6,490 nt of DNA from positions 6,062 through 12,551 of the forward strand of contig JAQUND010000043.1 of the NCBI GenBank assembly GCA_028717785.1. Reading direction: 5' to 3'. Below, one piece after another: positions 1-5,553 of this stretch (the first letter of the stretch is position 1; the number at the start of each line of letters is the position of its first letter). Below the pieces are notes generated by a model. That model was not told the DNA's origin and did no database searches. It saw nothing but the letters and a program-made list of their open reading frames with translations. The position numbers and the translations under genes were made by a program. The DNA comes from Candidatus Nanoarchaeia archaeon. GTDB lineage: Archaea > Nanoarchaeota > Nanoarchaeia > SCGC-AAA011-G17 > JAFCDX01.

Positions 1-4
1 AAAA

Positions 5-9
5 GGAGG
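5..9 (+). promoter_or_regulatory. Shine-Dalgarno site of the first small gene
   Basis: GGAGG lies 7 bases before the ATG at 17. It is among the strongest ribosome binding sites in the window and supports the short gene at 17-184 as real. Confidence 0.75.
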
Positions 10-16
10 AATAAAA

Positions 17-184
17 ATGGATAATAAGTATATCCCTTATGAACATTTAGTTGATACTAGAACAGGTGAAGATATGTTCTTTATTTATTATGATAAAGAA
101 AAAGATCAAATAATGTGCGAAAATTTAGATGGGACTGTTTTTTGGATTCCTTCTCAATATATGAAATTATTTGAAAAGAAATAA
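17..184 (+). CDS. Small hypothetical protein, 55 residues
   Basis: This is an intact 55-residue reading frame (starts MDNKYIPYEH, ends MKLFEKK, stop TAA) behind a strong GGAGG ribosome binding site. It has mixed charge and many aromatic residues (FFIYYD, VFWIP). It shows no membrane segment, signal peptide or metal-binding cysteine pattern. The alternating hydrophobic and polar stretch in the middle (residues about 20-45) could form a small beta sheet, and the GED and NLDGT turns suit beta hairpins. I do not recognise the family. It is followed by the longest intergenic gap of the window, so it probably closes the preceding transcription unit. Its size and composition are typical of small accessory phage proteins. 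The gene call is fairly secure; the function is unknown. Confidence 0.75.
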   Translation: MDNKYIPYEHLVDTRTGEDMFFIYYDKEKDQIMCENLDGTVFWIPSQYMKLFEKK

Positions 185-193
185 CTTTTATAT

Positions 194-222
194 TTTTATA
201 GTTTATTATATATTTATATAAT
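194..222 (+). promoter_or_regulatory. Candidate sigma70-type promoter upstream of glf
   Basis: A perfect TATAAT lies at 217-222 in the only sizeable intergenic gap. At a spacing of 16 there is only a weak -35 candidate, TTTATA at 195-200 (4 of 6 matches to TTGACA). Runs of T at about 186-189, 194-197, 202-204 and 213-215 recur roughly every 8-11 bases; promoters of Campylobacter-like hosts are known to use such a periodic AT-rich upstream signal instead of a -35 box. The predicted start of transcription is near 229, giving a leader of about 78 bases before glf. In DNA this AT-rich a TATAAT can arise by chance, so this rests mainly on its position. Confidence 0.4.
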
Positions 223-225
223 ACC

Positions 226-239
226 AAACGGTAAACCGT
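226..239 (+). promoter_or_regulatory. Inverted repeat at the predicted transcription start, possible operator or 5' hairpin
   Basis: ACGGT and ACCGT (228-232 and 235-239) are perfect reverse complements separated by AA; read as RNA, ACGG and CCGT can close a TAAA tetraloop. The same bases also read as an imperfect direct repeat of seven, AAACGGT followed by AAACCGT. It is a local G+C-rich island in otherwise nearly pure A+T sequence. It begins 3 bases after the candidate -10 box, where a repressor would block initiation or a transcript would carry a 5' stem-loop. No T-run follows it directly, so it does not look like a terminator. Confidence 0.35.
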
Positions 240-306
240 AGGAGTAAAAAGATTATTTTATTTAAATCCAATTTATATTCTATTTATTCTCATAAAGGAA
301 TAATAT

Positions 307-1392
307 ATGGCTTATGATTATATAGTAATCGGAGCAGGTATAGCTGGACTTTCTATAGCTAATATTCTAGCAAATAAAAATAAAAAAGTTTTAATAATAG
401 AACAAAGAGATCATATAGGCGGAAATTGTTATGATTATTATCAAAACGATATTTTAATTCATAAATATGGACCACATATTTTCCATACTAATAATAAAAA
501 AGTACATAATTTTTTATCCCAATTTACTTATTGGAATAATTATAAACATAAAGTAAAAGTATCATTAGATAATAAATTAATAACATTCCCTATTAATTTA
601 AATAGTTTTTTTGAAATATTTGATTCTGATAAAAATAGTATTATGTTTACTTCTTTAGTTGATAAAAATGAAATATCAATTTATGAATTACTTAATTCTA
701 ATAATATTTATTTAAAAGAATTAGGAAACGTAATTTATAAAAATATATATGAAAATTATACTATAAAACAATGGGGATTAAAACCAGAAGAAATAGATAG
801 AAGTATTTTAGAAAGAATTAAAATAAGAAATTCTTGTGAAAATAATTATTTTTTAGATAAATATCAAGGTATTCCTAAAGATGGATATGAAAAAATGTTT
901 ATTTATATGGTTTTTCATAAAAATATAGAAATTAAATTTAATATAAATTATTCAATTTTAGAAAAATATGAAAATATTATTTATACTGGTAAAGTGGATG
1001 CTTTATTTGATTACTGTTATGGAAAATTACCATATAGATCATTGTTATTTAAAAATAATTTAATATTTGATACTGAATATCATCAAGAATGTGGAGTAAT
1101 TAATTATCCAAATTCTACTATTCCTTATACTAGAATTACTGAATATAAATATTTAACTCAACAAAAACATAAAGATACAATTATAAGTATAGAAACTCCT
1201 AAAGAATGTGAAGAAAATGATATCCCATACTACCCTATTCTAAATAAAAAAAATATAGATACTTATAATAAATATAAAAAACTAGCTAAAAAATATCATA
1301 ATTTAATTTTATTAGGTAGATTAGCAGAATATAAATATTATAATATGGATCAAGTAGTTTTAAAAGCTTTAAAAATAGGGAGTAAATTATAA
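307..1392 (+). CDS. glf: UDP-galactopyranose mutase
   Basis: This flavoenzyme interconverts UDP-galactopyranose and UDP-galactofuranose, the donor for galactofuranose in surface glycans, using reduced FAD in the cytoplasm. The 361 residues are close to the usual bacterial length of about 370. The N-terminal Rossmann motif is GAGIAG (9-14), with the FAD ribose-binding acid at E32 and the family signature RDHIGGN (34-40). YGPHIFHTNN (54-63), YTIKQWGLKPEEID (151-164), R174, the LPYRSL segment (241-246) and R276 in YTRITEY match the substrate-binding regions of known mutases. The C-terminal FAD motif GRLAEYKYYNMDQ (337-349) is present, but the usual first Asp of the Y-x-D-M-D pattern is Asn346. 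The start is supported by AAAGGA 7 bases upstream. Its stop overlaps the next ATG by one base. It is the first gene after the putative promoter. The family assignment is very secure; whether it is fully active is likely but unproven. Confidence 0.97.
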   Translation: MAYDYIVIGAGIAGLSIANILANKNKKVLIIEQRDHIGGNCYDYYQNDILIHKYGPHIFHTNNKKVHNFLSQFTYWNNYKHKVKVSLDNKLITFPINLNSFFEIFDSDKNSIMFTSLVDKNEISIYELLNSNNIYLKELGNVIYKNIYENYTIKQWGLKPEEIDRSILERIKIRNSCENNYFLDKYQGIPKDGYEKMFIYMVFHKNIEIKFNINYSILEKYENIIYTGKVDALFDYCYGKLPYRSLLFKNNLIFDTEYHQECGVINYPNSTIPYTRITEYKYLTQQKHKDTIISIETPKECEENDIPYYPILNKKNIDTYNKYKKLAKKYHNLILLGRLAEYKYYNMDQVVLKALKIGSKL

Positions 1393-1562
1393 TGATAAAT
1401 ATTTTTAATATTTGTAAAAAAGGATATGAAGAATCTAAAAATATTGGTTTAAGTAAACGTGAAAATTGGACTCCTATATTAATATATATTCATATATCTA
1501 GAATAATAATTGGTTATATATTAGGTATAATAGTAGGAATATGTATTAGTTTTTTATTTTAA
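1392..1562 (+). CDS. Small membrane protein, 56 residues
   Basis: The reading frame begins in a TAATG overlap with the glf stop codon and ends at TAA, giving 56 residues. The N-terminal half (about 1-26) is polar and charged (KKGYEESKN, LSKREN). The C-terminal half (about 27-56) is almost entirely hydrophobic, dominated by Ile, Leu and Gly with a GYILGIIVGI core. This makes one transmembrane helix, possibly a long one, ending right at the C terminus. There is no signal-peptidase site, so a tail-anchored topology with the N terminus in the cytoplasm is likely. The sequence GGGAG just before the start (1378-1382) can serve as ribosome binding site. Function is unknown; I do not recognise a family. 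A role at the inner membrane, such as exclusion of other phages or anchoring of the neighbouring enzymes, is speculation. Confidence 0.7.
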   Translation: MINIFNICKKGYEESKNIGLSKRENWTPILIYIHISRIIIGYILGIIVGICISFLF

Positions 1563-1587
1563 AAGCTATAGATATTGGTAAAAAGTT

Positions 1588-1821
1588 ATGAGTAGAAGTT
1601 ATAAAAAGTATTCTTTAATAAAAAAGAATAATAGCTTTGAAAAGAGATATGCAAATAGAGTAGTAAGAAGGAAAAAATTATTATTTGGAAATGGAGGTCA
1701 TTATAAAAAAGCTTATGATTCATATAGAATATGTGATTGGAAATTTAGTTATAGAAGAGCTAAAAGTATAGCTAGTAATTTTAATTATGATTGTAATTAT
1801 TTAGATTTTATAAGGAAGTAA
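1588..1821 (+). CDS. Small, very basic protein, 77 residues
   Basis: The 77 residues start MSRSYKK and are rich in Lys, Arg and Tyr, with few acidic residues and no hydrophobic segment. Two blocks stand out: an ANRVVRRKK basic helix (22-30), and YDSYRICDWKF (43-53) with the Cys-Asp-aromatic-basic-Phe pattern. I recall short uncharacterised phage and bacterial proteins with a similar plan (an N-terminal RSYKK, a central KRxANRxVRR, then an ICDxxF motif), so it probably belongs to a widespread family without known function. The charge suggests binding to DNA or RNA. The ribosome binding site before the ATG is weak (GGTAAAAAG), unlike most genes here. It ends 3 bases before the aminotransferase start, and its own last codons provide that gene's ribosome binding site. 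Confidence 0.8.
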   Translation: MSRSYKKYSLIKKNNSFEKRYANRVVRRKKLLFGNGGHYKKAYDSYRICDWKFSYRRAKSIASNFNYDCNYLDFIRK

Positions 1822-1824
1822 AAA

Positions 1825-2910
1825 ATGTTAATGAATAATATTAATTGGGAAAAAGCTAAAGGATCAAAAGTTTTAATTAATGGAAAATGGTATACAGATT
1901 TAACTTCATCCATTTTTACTCAAAACTTTGGGCATAACAATCCTTATGTATTAAGAGAAATAAAAAAACAATTAAAAAAATGTTCCCATGCTTATGGATA
2001 TAATACTGAAATAAAAGAAAAATATTTACATGAATTAAAAAAGTTTACTGGATATGAAAATATTTTATTATTTTCAACTGGAGCAGAAGCTATAGAAGCT
2101 ACTATAAAAATAATGATTAATAATGGATATGAATGTATAGGATTTAAAGATGCTATGCATGGTAGAACATTAGGAGCGGAAGCTTTAGTGGGAAAAAGAA
2201 ATTTACCACATATAAAAACATATAATCAAATAAATGAAGAATTATTAAAAGAAAAAAATAAAGCTATTTTTGTAGAAGGATATAGAGGATATGATTGTAA
2301 ATTATTAAGTTTAGAAGAATGTAATATTTTAAGAAAATGTAAAGATAATAAGAATATTATAATATATGATGAAATACAATCAGGATTTTATAGAACATTT
2401 TATAGATTTATTAGAACAGTATATGATTATATATTTCCAAATATTATGATAATAGGCAAGTCTATGGGGGGTGGATTTCCTTTATCAGCTGTTTGTTATC
2501 ATAAAAACTTTAATTTAGATGGAATAGAATTAAGCTCTACTCATTCAGGTCAGCCACTTCAAATGGCTGCTGGGTATGGGATATTAAAATATATAGATTA
2601 TGAAATGGGATGCAAAGATAATTATAGAACTTATTTTAAAAATATAGAAACTATGAATAATTTTTTTAATTTATTTGATAAAAAATATTGTAATCATATA
2701 GGTATGGTTGGAGCTTTAGATTTAAAAACAGATTTATCTATAGATTCAGAAGAATTATTTTATACTTACTTATTTGAAAAGTTTAATATATTAGTAACTA
2801 AAACAGGAAAAGGATGGATTAAAATAGCTCCTCCAGTAAATATAAAACCTTCTTTACTAGAGGATGCTTTAGATAAATTATATTATGTTTATGATACTTT
2901 TATTTCTTAA
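1825..2910 (+). CDS. Class III PLP-dependent aminotransferase
   Basis: This fold type I, class III aminotransferase (the acetylornithine, ornithine and 4-aminobutyrate aminotransferase family) would move an amino group between an amine and a keto acid or aldehyde. Landmarks occur in family order: STGAEA (84-89, PLP phosphate), HGRTLGA (112-118), DEIQSGFYRT (182-191, with D182 for the pyridine nitrogen), GKSMGGGFPLSAV (211-223, with K212 as the Schiff-base lysine), STHSGQPLQ (238-246) and a C-terminal IAPPVNI block (334-340). At 361 residues it is somewhat shorter than usual (about 400-430). Two positions that commonly form the substrate-gating Glu-Arg pair seem changed, to Tyr156 and Lys333, so the substrate is probably not that of the classic enzymes. 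AAGGAAG ends 6 bases before the ATG at 1825; an ATG at 1831 is a less well spaced alternative. Fold and cofactor are secure; the substrate is unknown. Confidence 0.92.
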   Translation: MLMNNINWEKAKGSKVLINGKWYTDLTSSIFTQNFGHNNPYVLREIKKQLKKCSHAYGYNTEIKEKYLHELKKFTGYENILLFSTGAEAIEATIKIMINNGYECIGFKDAMHGRTLGAEALVGKRNLPHIKTYNQINEELLKEKNKAIFVEGYRGYDCKLLSLEECNILRKCKDNKNIIIYDEIQSGFYRTFYRFIRTVYDYIFPNIMIIGKSMGGGFPLSAVCYHKNFNLDGIELSSTHSGQPLQMAAGYGILKYIDYEMGCKDNYRTYFKNIETMNNFFNLFDKKYCNHIGMVGALDLKTDLSIDSEELFYTYLFEKFNILVTKTGKGWIKIAPPVNIKPSLLEDALDKLYYVYDTFIS

Positions 2911-2921
2911 AGGAAATTAAT

Positions 2922-3278
2922 ATGATTATTAAACATTTTGGATTATATGTTAAAAATATAGAATTAGTCCATTCTATTTTTTTAAAATTAGGATTTTCTT
3001 GTACTTATAATGAAATAGAAATATGGGAAAATAAAGAAACTAATATAAGAAAATATATTTATAAAGGTCAAAAATTAGAATTAATTCAAAATGATAATGC
3101 TATTTGTAATTCTTATCATATTTGTATTGAAGGAAAAATACCTAATTTTTTACAAGATTATAATGTTTTACGGGATTATACTATTTTAGAAGGAAAAGCC
3201 TTTAATCCTAAATTAAAGCTATTTTTTGTTTATATTGGAGATAGTATTTATTTTGAATTTGTAAGGAGTAAAGAATGA
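2922..3278 (+). CDS. Single-domain glyoxalase-fold (VOC) protein
   Basis: The 118 residues fit one vicinal-oxygen-chelate domain with two beta-alpha-beta-beta-beta units. The opening IKHFGLYVKNIE is typical, with the following helix ending in KLGF. The four strand positions that hold the metal in this superfamily are all occupied: H5, E53 (in KLELI), H66 (in YHICI) and E112 (in YFEFV). Known members include glyoxalase I, epimerases, extradiol dioxygenases and resistance proteins; most act as dimers on a small metal-chelating substrate. The substrate cannot be read from the sequence. AGGA stands 7 bases before the start, the gene begins 11 bases after the aminotransferase stop, and it overlaps the methyltransferase by ATGA, so the three are probably translated together. 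An isomerase or epimerase step on the same metabolite is possible. Confidence 0.8.
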   Translation: MIIKHFGLYVKNIELVHSIFLKLGFSCTYNEIEIWENKETNIRKYIYKGQKLELIQNDNAICNSYHICIEGKIPNFLQDYNVLRDYTILEGKAFNPKLKLFFVYIGDSIYFEFVRSKE

Positions 3279-3913
3279 ATTATAATGAATATTCATATCC
3301 AACTAGAAATTTACAATTTATAGAAGATTTAATGTTATATATAATTAAAGAAAGTGGAATAAAAACTAATCATAATATATTATCTATAGGATCGGGAGAT
3401 AGTATACATGAAGATTTTTTAAAAGTTTATTGTAATAGTATTTTTATATTAAATGATAAAAATATATATGATGCTGAAAAAGATTATATTCCATCTAGAG
3501 AAAATTATTATATTCCGTGTAAAGAAAATTATTATAATTTTGTTTTTATTAAATCAGTTATAGAACATATAAATAATACTGATTTATTTTTATCTGAAAT
3601 ATATAGAGTATTAAAGCATGGGGGAAAATTAATTATTTTAACTCCAGATTATCAAAAGCAAAAAGATTTTTTCTATGATGATTATACTCATATAAAACCT
3701 TTTACTTTAACTAGTTTAAAAATGGCTGTTCAATTAAATAATTTTAAAATAAAAAGAGCTACTTGGTTTTGGTATTATAAAGCAATATGGGAAAAAAGAA
3801 TGATTCCTAATTTTTTACCTTGTCGATTAGGATTTTGGTTAACTAAAATAACTGGAATTAAATATTTTAGATGGGGATCTGATAGACAATTATTTGTGAT
3901 AGGGGAAAAATAA
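3275..3913 (+). CDS. Class I SAM-dependent methyltransferase
   Basis: This is a 212-residue Methyltransf_11-type enzyme. Motif I, the glycine-rich SAM loop, is ILSIGSGDS (35-43). The acidic residue after strand 2 is expected near ILNDKN (58-63). The post-motif region FIKSVIEHI (91-99) resembles the S-x-I-E-H-I signature of small-molecule and sugar methyltransferases. RVLKHGGKLIILTPD (111-125) is the usual helix-strand pair. THIKPFTLTSLKMAV (138-152) and a C-terminal strand pair complete the fold. Between strand 2 and motif IV an eight-residue repeat (DYIPSREN then YYIPCKEN, 70-85) comes from a 24-base tandem duplication. The start overlaps the VOC gene by ATGA and has AAGGAG 6 bases upstream. 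The likely substrate is a small molecule or glycan, not DNA, because no DPPY or PCQ motif or target-recognition region is present. The acceptor is unknown. Confidence 0.88.
   Translation: MNYNEYSYPTRNLQFIEDLMLYIIKESGIKTNHNILSIGSGDSIHEDFLKVYCNSIFILNDKNIYDAEKDYIPSRENYYIPCKENYYNFVFIKSVIEHINNTDLFLSEIYRVLKHGGKLIILTPDYQKQKDFFYDDYTHIKPFTLTSLKMAVQLNNFKIKRATWFWYYKAIWEKRMIPNFLPCRLGFWLTKITGIKYFRWGSDRQLFVIGEK
3483..3530 (+). repeat. In-frame 24-base tandem repeat inside the methyltransferase gene
   Basis: Positions 3483-3506 and 3507-3530 form two adjacent 24-base units, and similarity continues for a few bases to about 3536. TATTCC at 3487-3492 matches 3511-3516, and AAAATTATTA at 3501-3510 matches 3525-3534. 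I count three mismatches within the paired units, in the ATCT/GTGT and AGAG/AAAG stretches. The unit length is divisible by three, so the protein gains eight residues without a frameshift. Confidence 0.75.
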
Positions 3914-4032
3914 TGTTTGAAACTATTATTAATATTTTAATTTCATGGTTTTTACTTTCTTTTATTTTTACATTTATTTATGGATTACTTAATTGGATAA
4001 ATAGTAAAAGGAATTATCATAATGATAAGTGA
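3913..4032 (+). CDS. Tiny membrane protein, 39 residues
   Basis: The frame starts in a TAATG overlap with the methyltransferase stop and has AGGGGA 6 bases upstream. It ends at a TGA eleven bases into the next gene. Of 39 residues, about 5-27 form one strongly hydrophobic helix (LISWFLLSFIFTFIYGLL), and the tail is polar and basic (NSKRNYHNDK). The basic tail suggests the C terminus stays in the cytoplasm. It lacks a family I recognise. Very short single-helix proteins of this kind are common in phage accessory regions and often act on the host membrane, but nothing here shows a specific role. The correct ribosome spacing and the exact start-stop overlap make it more than a chance frame. Confidence 0.65.
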   Translation: MFETIINILISWFLLSFIFTFIYGLLNWINSKRNYHNDK

Positions 4033-4222
4033 AGAAACTAAAATAAAATGGGAAGCTAAATTAAATACTATTATAGAAGCTCAGAATAAAGAATTAATAA
4101 TTTTAAATGATTGGGAAAAAGAGTTTATAGATTCTATATATTATAGTATTTATAAAGATAAAAAAGAATTATCTTTTAAACAATCTTCTTGTTTAAATAA
4201 AATATATGGGAGAATAGAATAA
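4022..4222 (+). CDS. Small acidic-basic helical protein with an LSFKQ motif, 66 residues
   Basis: The 66 residues look wholly helical: a charged N-terminal helix, the block ILNDWEKEFIDSIYYSIY (about 27-44), then ELSFKQSSCLNKIYGRI (49-65). The plan of L-x-x-W-E-x-x-F, a short variable linker, then LS-x-KQ and a final helix resembles a small module I recall from uncharacterised phage proteins and from the ends of some phage nucleic-acid enzymes. I cannot name it further and do not assign a function. AAGGA ends 9 bases before the ATG. The gene overlaps the preceding membrane protein by 11 bases and the following gene by a single base (TAATG), so it sits in a tightly coupled block. Confidence 0.75.
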   Translation: MISEETKIKWEAKLNTIIEAQNKELIILNDWEKEFIDSIYYSIYKDKKELSFKQSSCLNKIYGRIE

Positions 4223-4422
4223 TGGGAAAGGTTTTAAAATATTTAATAGATTCATTAGTACAAGTAAAAATAGAAAATATAAGTTTGCATGAAGAAAATA
4301 TAAATTTTAAAATAGAAAATAGTCAATTAATAGAAGAAATTAAAAACCAAGAAAATAGAATATGTAATTATGAAAAAGTAATAGATAATTTAGGATCTAT
4401 AAATGGAAATAAAAATGAATAA
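4222..4422 (+). CDS. Small coiled-coil protein, 66 residues
   Basis: The 66 residues are dominated by a probable coiled coil from about residue 5 to 58. Hydrophobic residues recur at heptad-like spacing (for example L5, I9, L12, I17 and onward through LIEEI and ICNYEKVIDNL), with Glu, Lys and Asn between. The last eight residues (SINGNKNE) are polar and probably disordered. It is likely a small dimer or a partner for another helical protein; the 66-residue gene just upstream is an obvious candidate because the two overlap by one base (TAATG). GGGAGA about 8 bases upstream is a suitable ribosome binding site. No family is recognised. The 3' end overlaps the glycosyltransferase start by 8 or 20 bases, depending on which start that gene uses. 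Confidence 0.72.
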   Translation: MGKVLKYLIDSLVQVKIENISLHEENINFKIENSQLIEEIKNQENRICNYEKVIDNLGSINGNKNE

Positions 4423-5227
4423 AATAGTAGTAATTGCTAATGAAAGATTTGAACCCGGATTAGTAGCTTTTATTAATTCATATAAAAAAGCTAATATAAA
4501 AAGTCCATTATGTATTATTGATACAGGATTAAAAAATAGTTATCCGTATGAAACTATAAAGAAAAATCTTACTAATTTTTCTTATAAAAAAGCTCCTTGG
4601 ATGTCTGATTGTTCCCCATATTTACAACTTGAGTTAGGAGATATAAAAGCAGATAAAATAATTTATTTAGAAACAGATATGCTATTATTAAAAAATATAG
4701 ATCATTTATTTGATGAAATAAATATTAATTGTGATTGTATATCTGTTATGGATGATGCCGCTTTTTCTTCTTTAAATTATCACCATATAGATAGTGCAGG
4801 GAGATATTATCTAGCAGGGGAATTAAATAAAAAATATTCAAGAATAAAAGGATTTAATGGAGGTTTGATAGGAGGAACCCATAGTTTTTTTAATTTTATA
4901 CAAAAAATATATTCATCATATTTAAAACAATATGAAAATCAATATAGATTATTAGCTCAAAGTTTATTAAATCAAATATTCATAGAAGAGAATTTAATAG
5001 TAAAAGATATAGGATTAGAATACAATTTTTCAGGAATAAATGAATATTATAAAGATGAATATTTATACACATACTTATTTAATGAAAATAGGTGGGAAGT
5101 TATTTTTAATGGGGTAGATATAAGTATAGTTCATTTTACTGGAAAAAATAAACCGTTTCTTGTTAGTAGTAAAAATGTAATAACTCCAGTATGGGAGTAT
5201 TATTATAATAATGGAGAGTTATTTTAA
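4403..5227 (+). CDS. GT8-like glycosyltransferase
   Basis: This 274-residue GT-A fold enzyme resembles glycosyltransferase family 8 and related glycogenin-like proteins, which transfer a sugar from a nucleotide donor. The N-terminal strand MNKIVVIANERFEPG leads into the nucleotide-binding region. KADKIIYLETDMLLLKNIDHLF (83-103) is the typical metal-binding strand; the usual D-x-D is here E90-T-D92. FNGGLIGG (151-158) and a late VHFTGKNKPF (243-252) match the acceptor and diphosphate-binding parts of the family. No membrane segment is seen, so it is cytoplasmic. Two starts are possible: ATG 4403 (AGGA 7 bases upstream) and ATG 4415 (GGA 7 bases upstream). The second gives the usual short N terminus and an 8-base overlap with the previous gene, so it is a good alternative. 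Donor and acceptor are unknown. Confidence 0.88.
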   Translation: MEIKMNKIVVIANERFEPGLVAFINSYKKANIKSPLCIIDTGLKNSYPYETIKKNLTNFSYKKAPWMSDCSPYLQLELGDIKADKIIYLETDMLLLKNIDHLFDEININCDCISVMDDAAFSSLNYHHIDSAGRYYLAGELNKKYSRIKGFNGGLIGGTHSFFNFIQKIYSSYLKQYENQYRLLAQSLLNQIFIEENLIVKDIGLEYNFSGINEYYKDEYLYTYLFNENRWEVIFNGVDISIVHFTGKNKPFLVSSKNVITPVWEYYYNNGELF

Positions 5228-5553
5228 TGTTTAAAAATACTCTTTCTACATATTTAAAAGAAAAAGAAAATGAATTTATGTCTCATATAAGTAAAGATAT
5301 ACAAGATTTATATAATAGTGGGGATTTAATAACTTTAAAAATATATAAAGAATTAAAATTAAATAGTTATGAAAATAAGTATATTGAATCTCATTTAGAT
5401 AATGAAGCTTTTATATGGAAAATAGAAAATGCTATAAAAAATGTATGGGGAAAAGAATCAATATTTTATATTCCAATAACTTATAATGAATATTTATCTA
5501 CTGATGGAATTAAAGAATTATTAAAACGATTTAAGGATGAATTACATGTTTAA
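5227..5553 (+). CDS. Hypothetical protein, 108 residues
   Basis: The 108 residues begin in a TAATG overlap with the glycosyltransferase stop, with GGAGAG 8 bases upstream. The protein is mostly helical and highly charged, with Lys and Glu abundant. Notable stretches are LSTYLKEKENEFMSHI (6-21), LITLKIYKELKLN (34-46), FIWKIENAIKNVWG (62-75) and a C-terminal ELLKRFKDELHV helix. No membrane segment, cysteine cluster or nucleotide-binding motif is seen. I do not recognise a family. It could be a small accessory or inhibitor protein; nothing in the sequence connects it directly to the sugar enzymes except its place in the operon. The gene call is good because start, spacing and length all fit. Confidence 0.75.
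   Translation: MFKNTLSTYLKEKENEFMSHISKDIQDLYNSGDLITLKIYKELKLNSYENKYIESHLDNEAFIWKIENAIKNVWGKESIFYIPITYNEYLSTDGIKELLKRFKDELHV
5533..5537 (+). promoter_or_regulatory. Shine-Dalgarno site that decides the start at 5546
   Basis: AAGGA sits 8 bases before ATG 5546. The upstream in-frame ATG at 5537 overlaps the last base of this site and has no comparable site of its own, so translation from 5546 is preferred. Confidence 0.65.

Noticed and set aside
211..218. TATTTATA, the reverse complement of the T4 late promoter TATAAATA
   Set aside because: It points to the minus strand, where I find no gene to transcribe, and such an octamer is common by chance in DNA this AT-rich.
228..239. Inverted repeat as a rho-independent terminator for the first gene
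   Set aside because: The stem is only 4-5 base pairs, and the bases after it (AGGAGTAAAAAG) lack a T-run on the + strand.
1831..1833. Aminotransferase start at the second ATG (1831)
   Set aside because: The ribosome binding site would be 12 bases away, against 6 for ATG 1825; the difference is two residues and does not affect the fold.
3275..3913. Methyltransferase as a DNA methylase
   Set aside because: No DPPY, NPPY or PCQ catalytic motif and no target-recognition region; the SVIEHI and HGGKLIILTPD pattern fits small-molecule methyltransferases.
5537..5545. Start of the 69-residue gene at ATG 5537
   Set aside because: That ATG overlaps the AAGGA ribosome binding site and has none of its own; ATG 5546 has ideal spacing.
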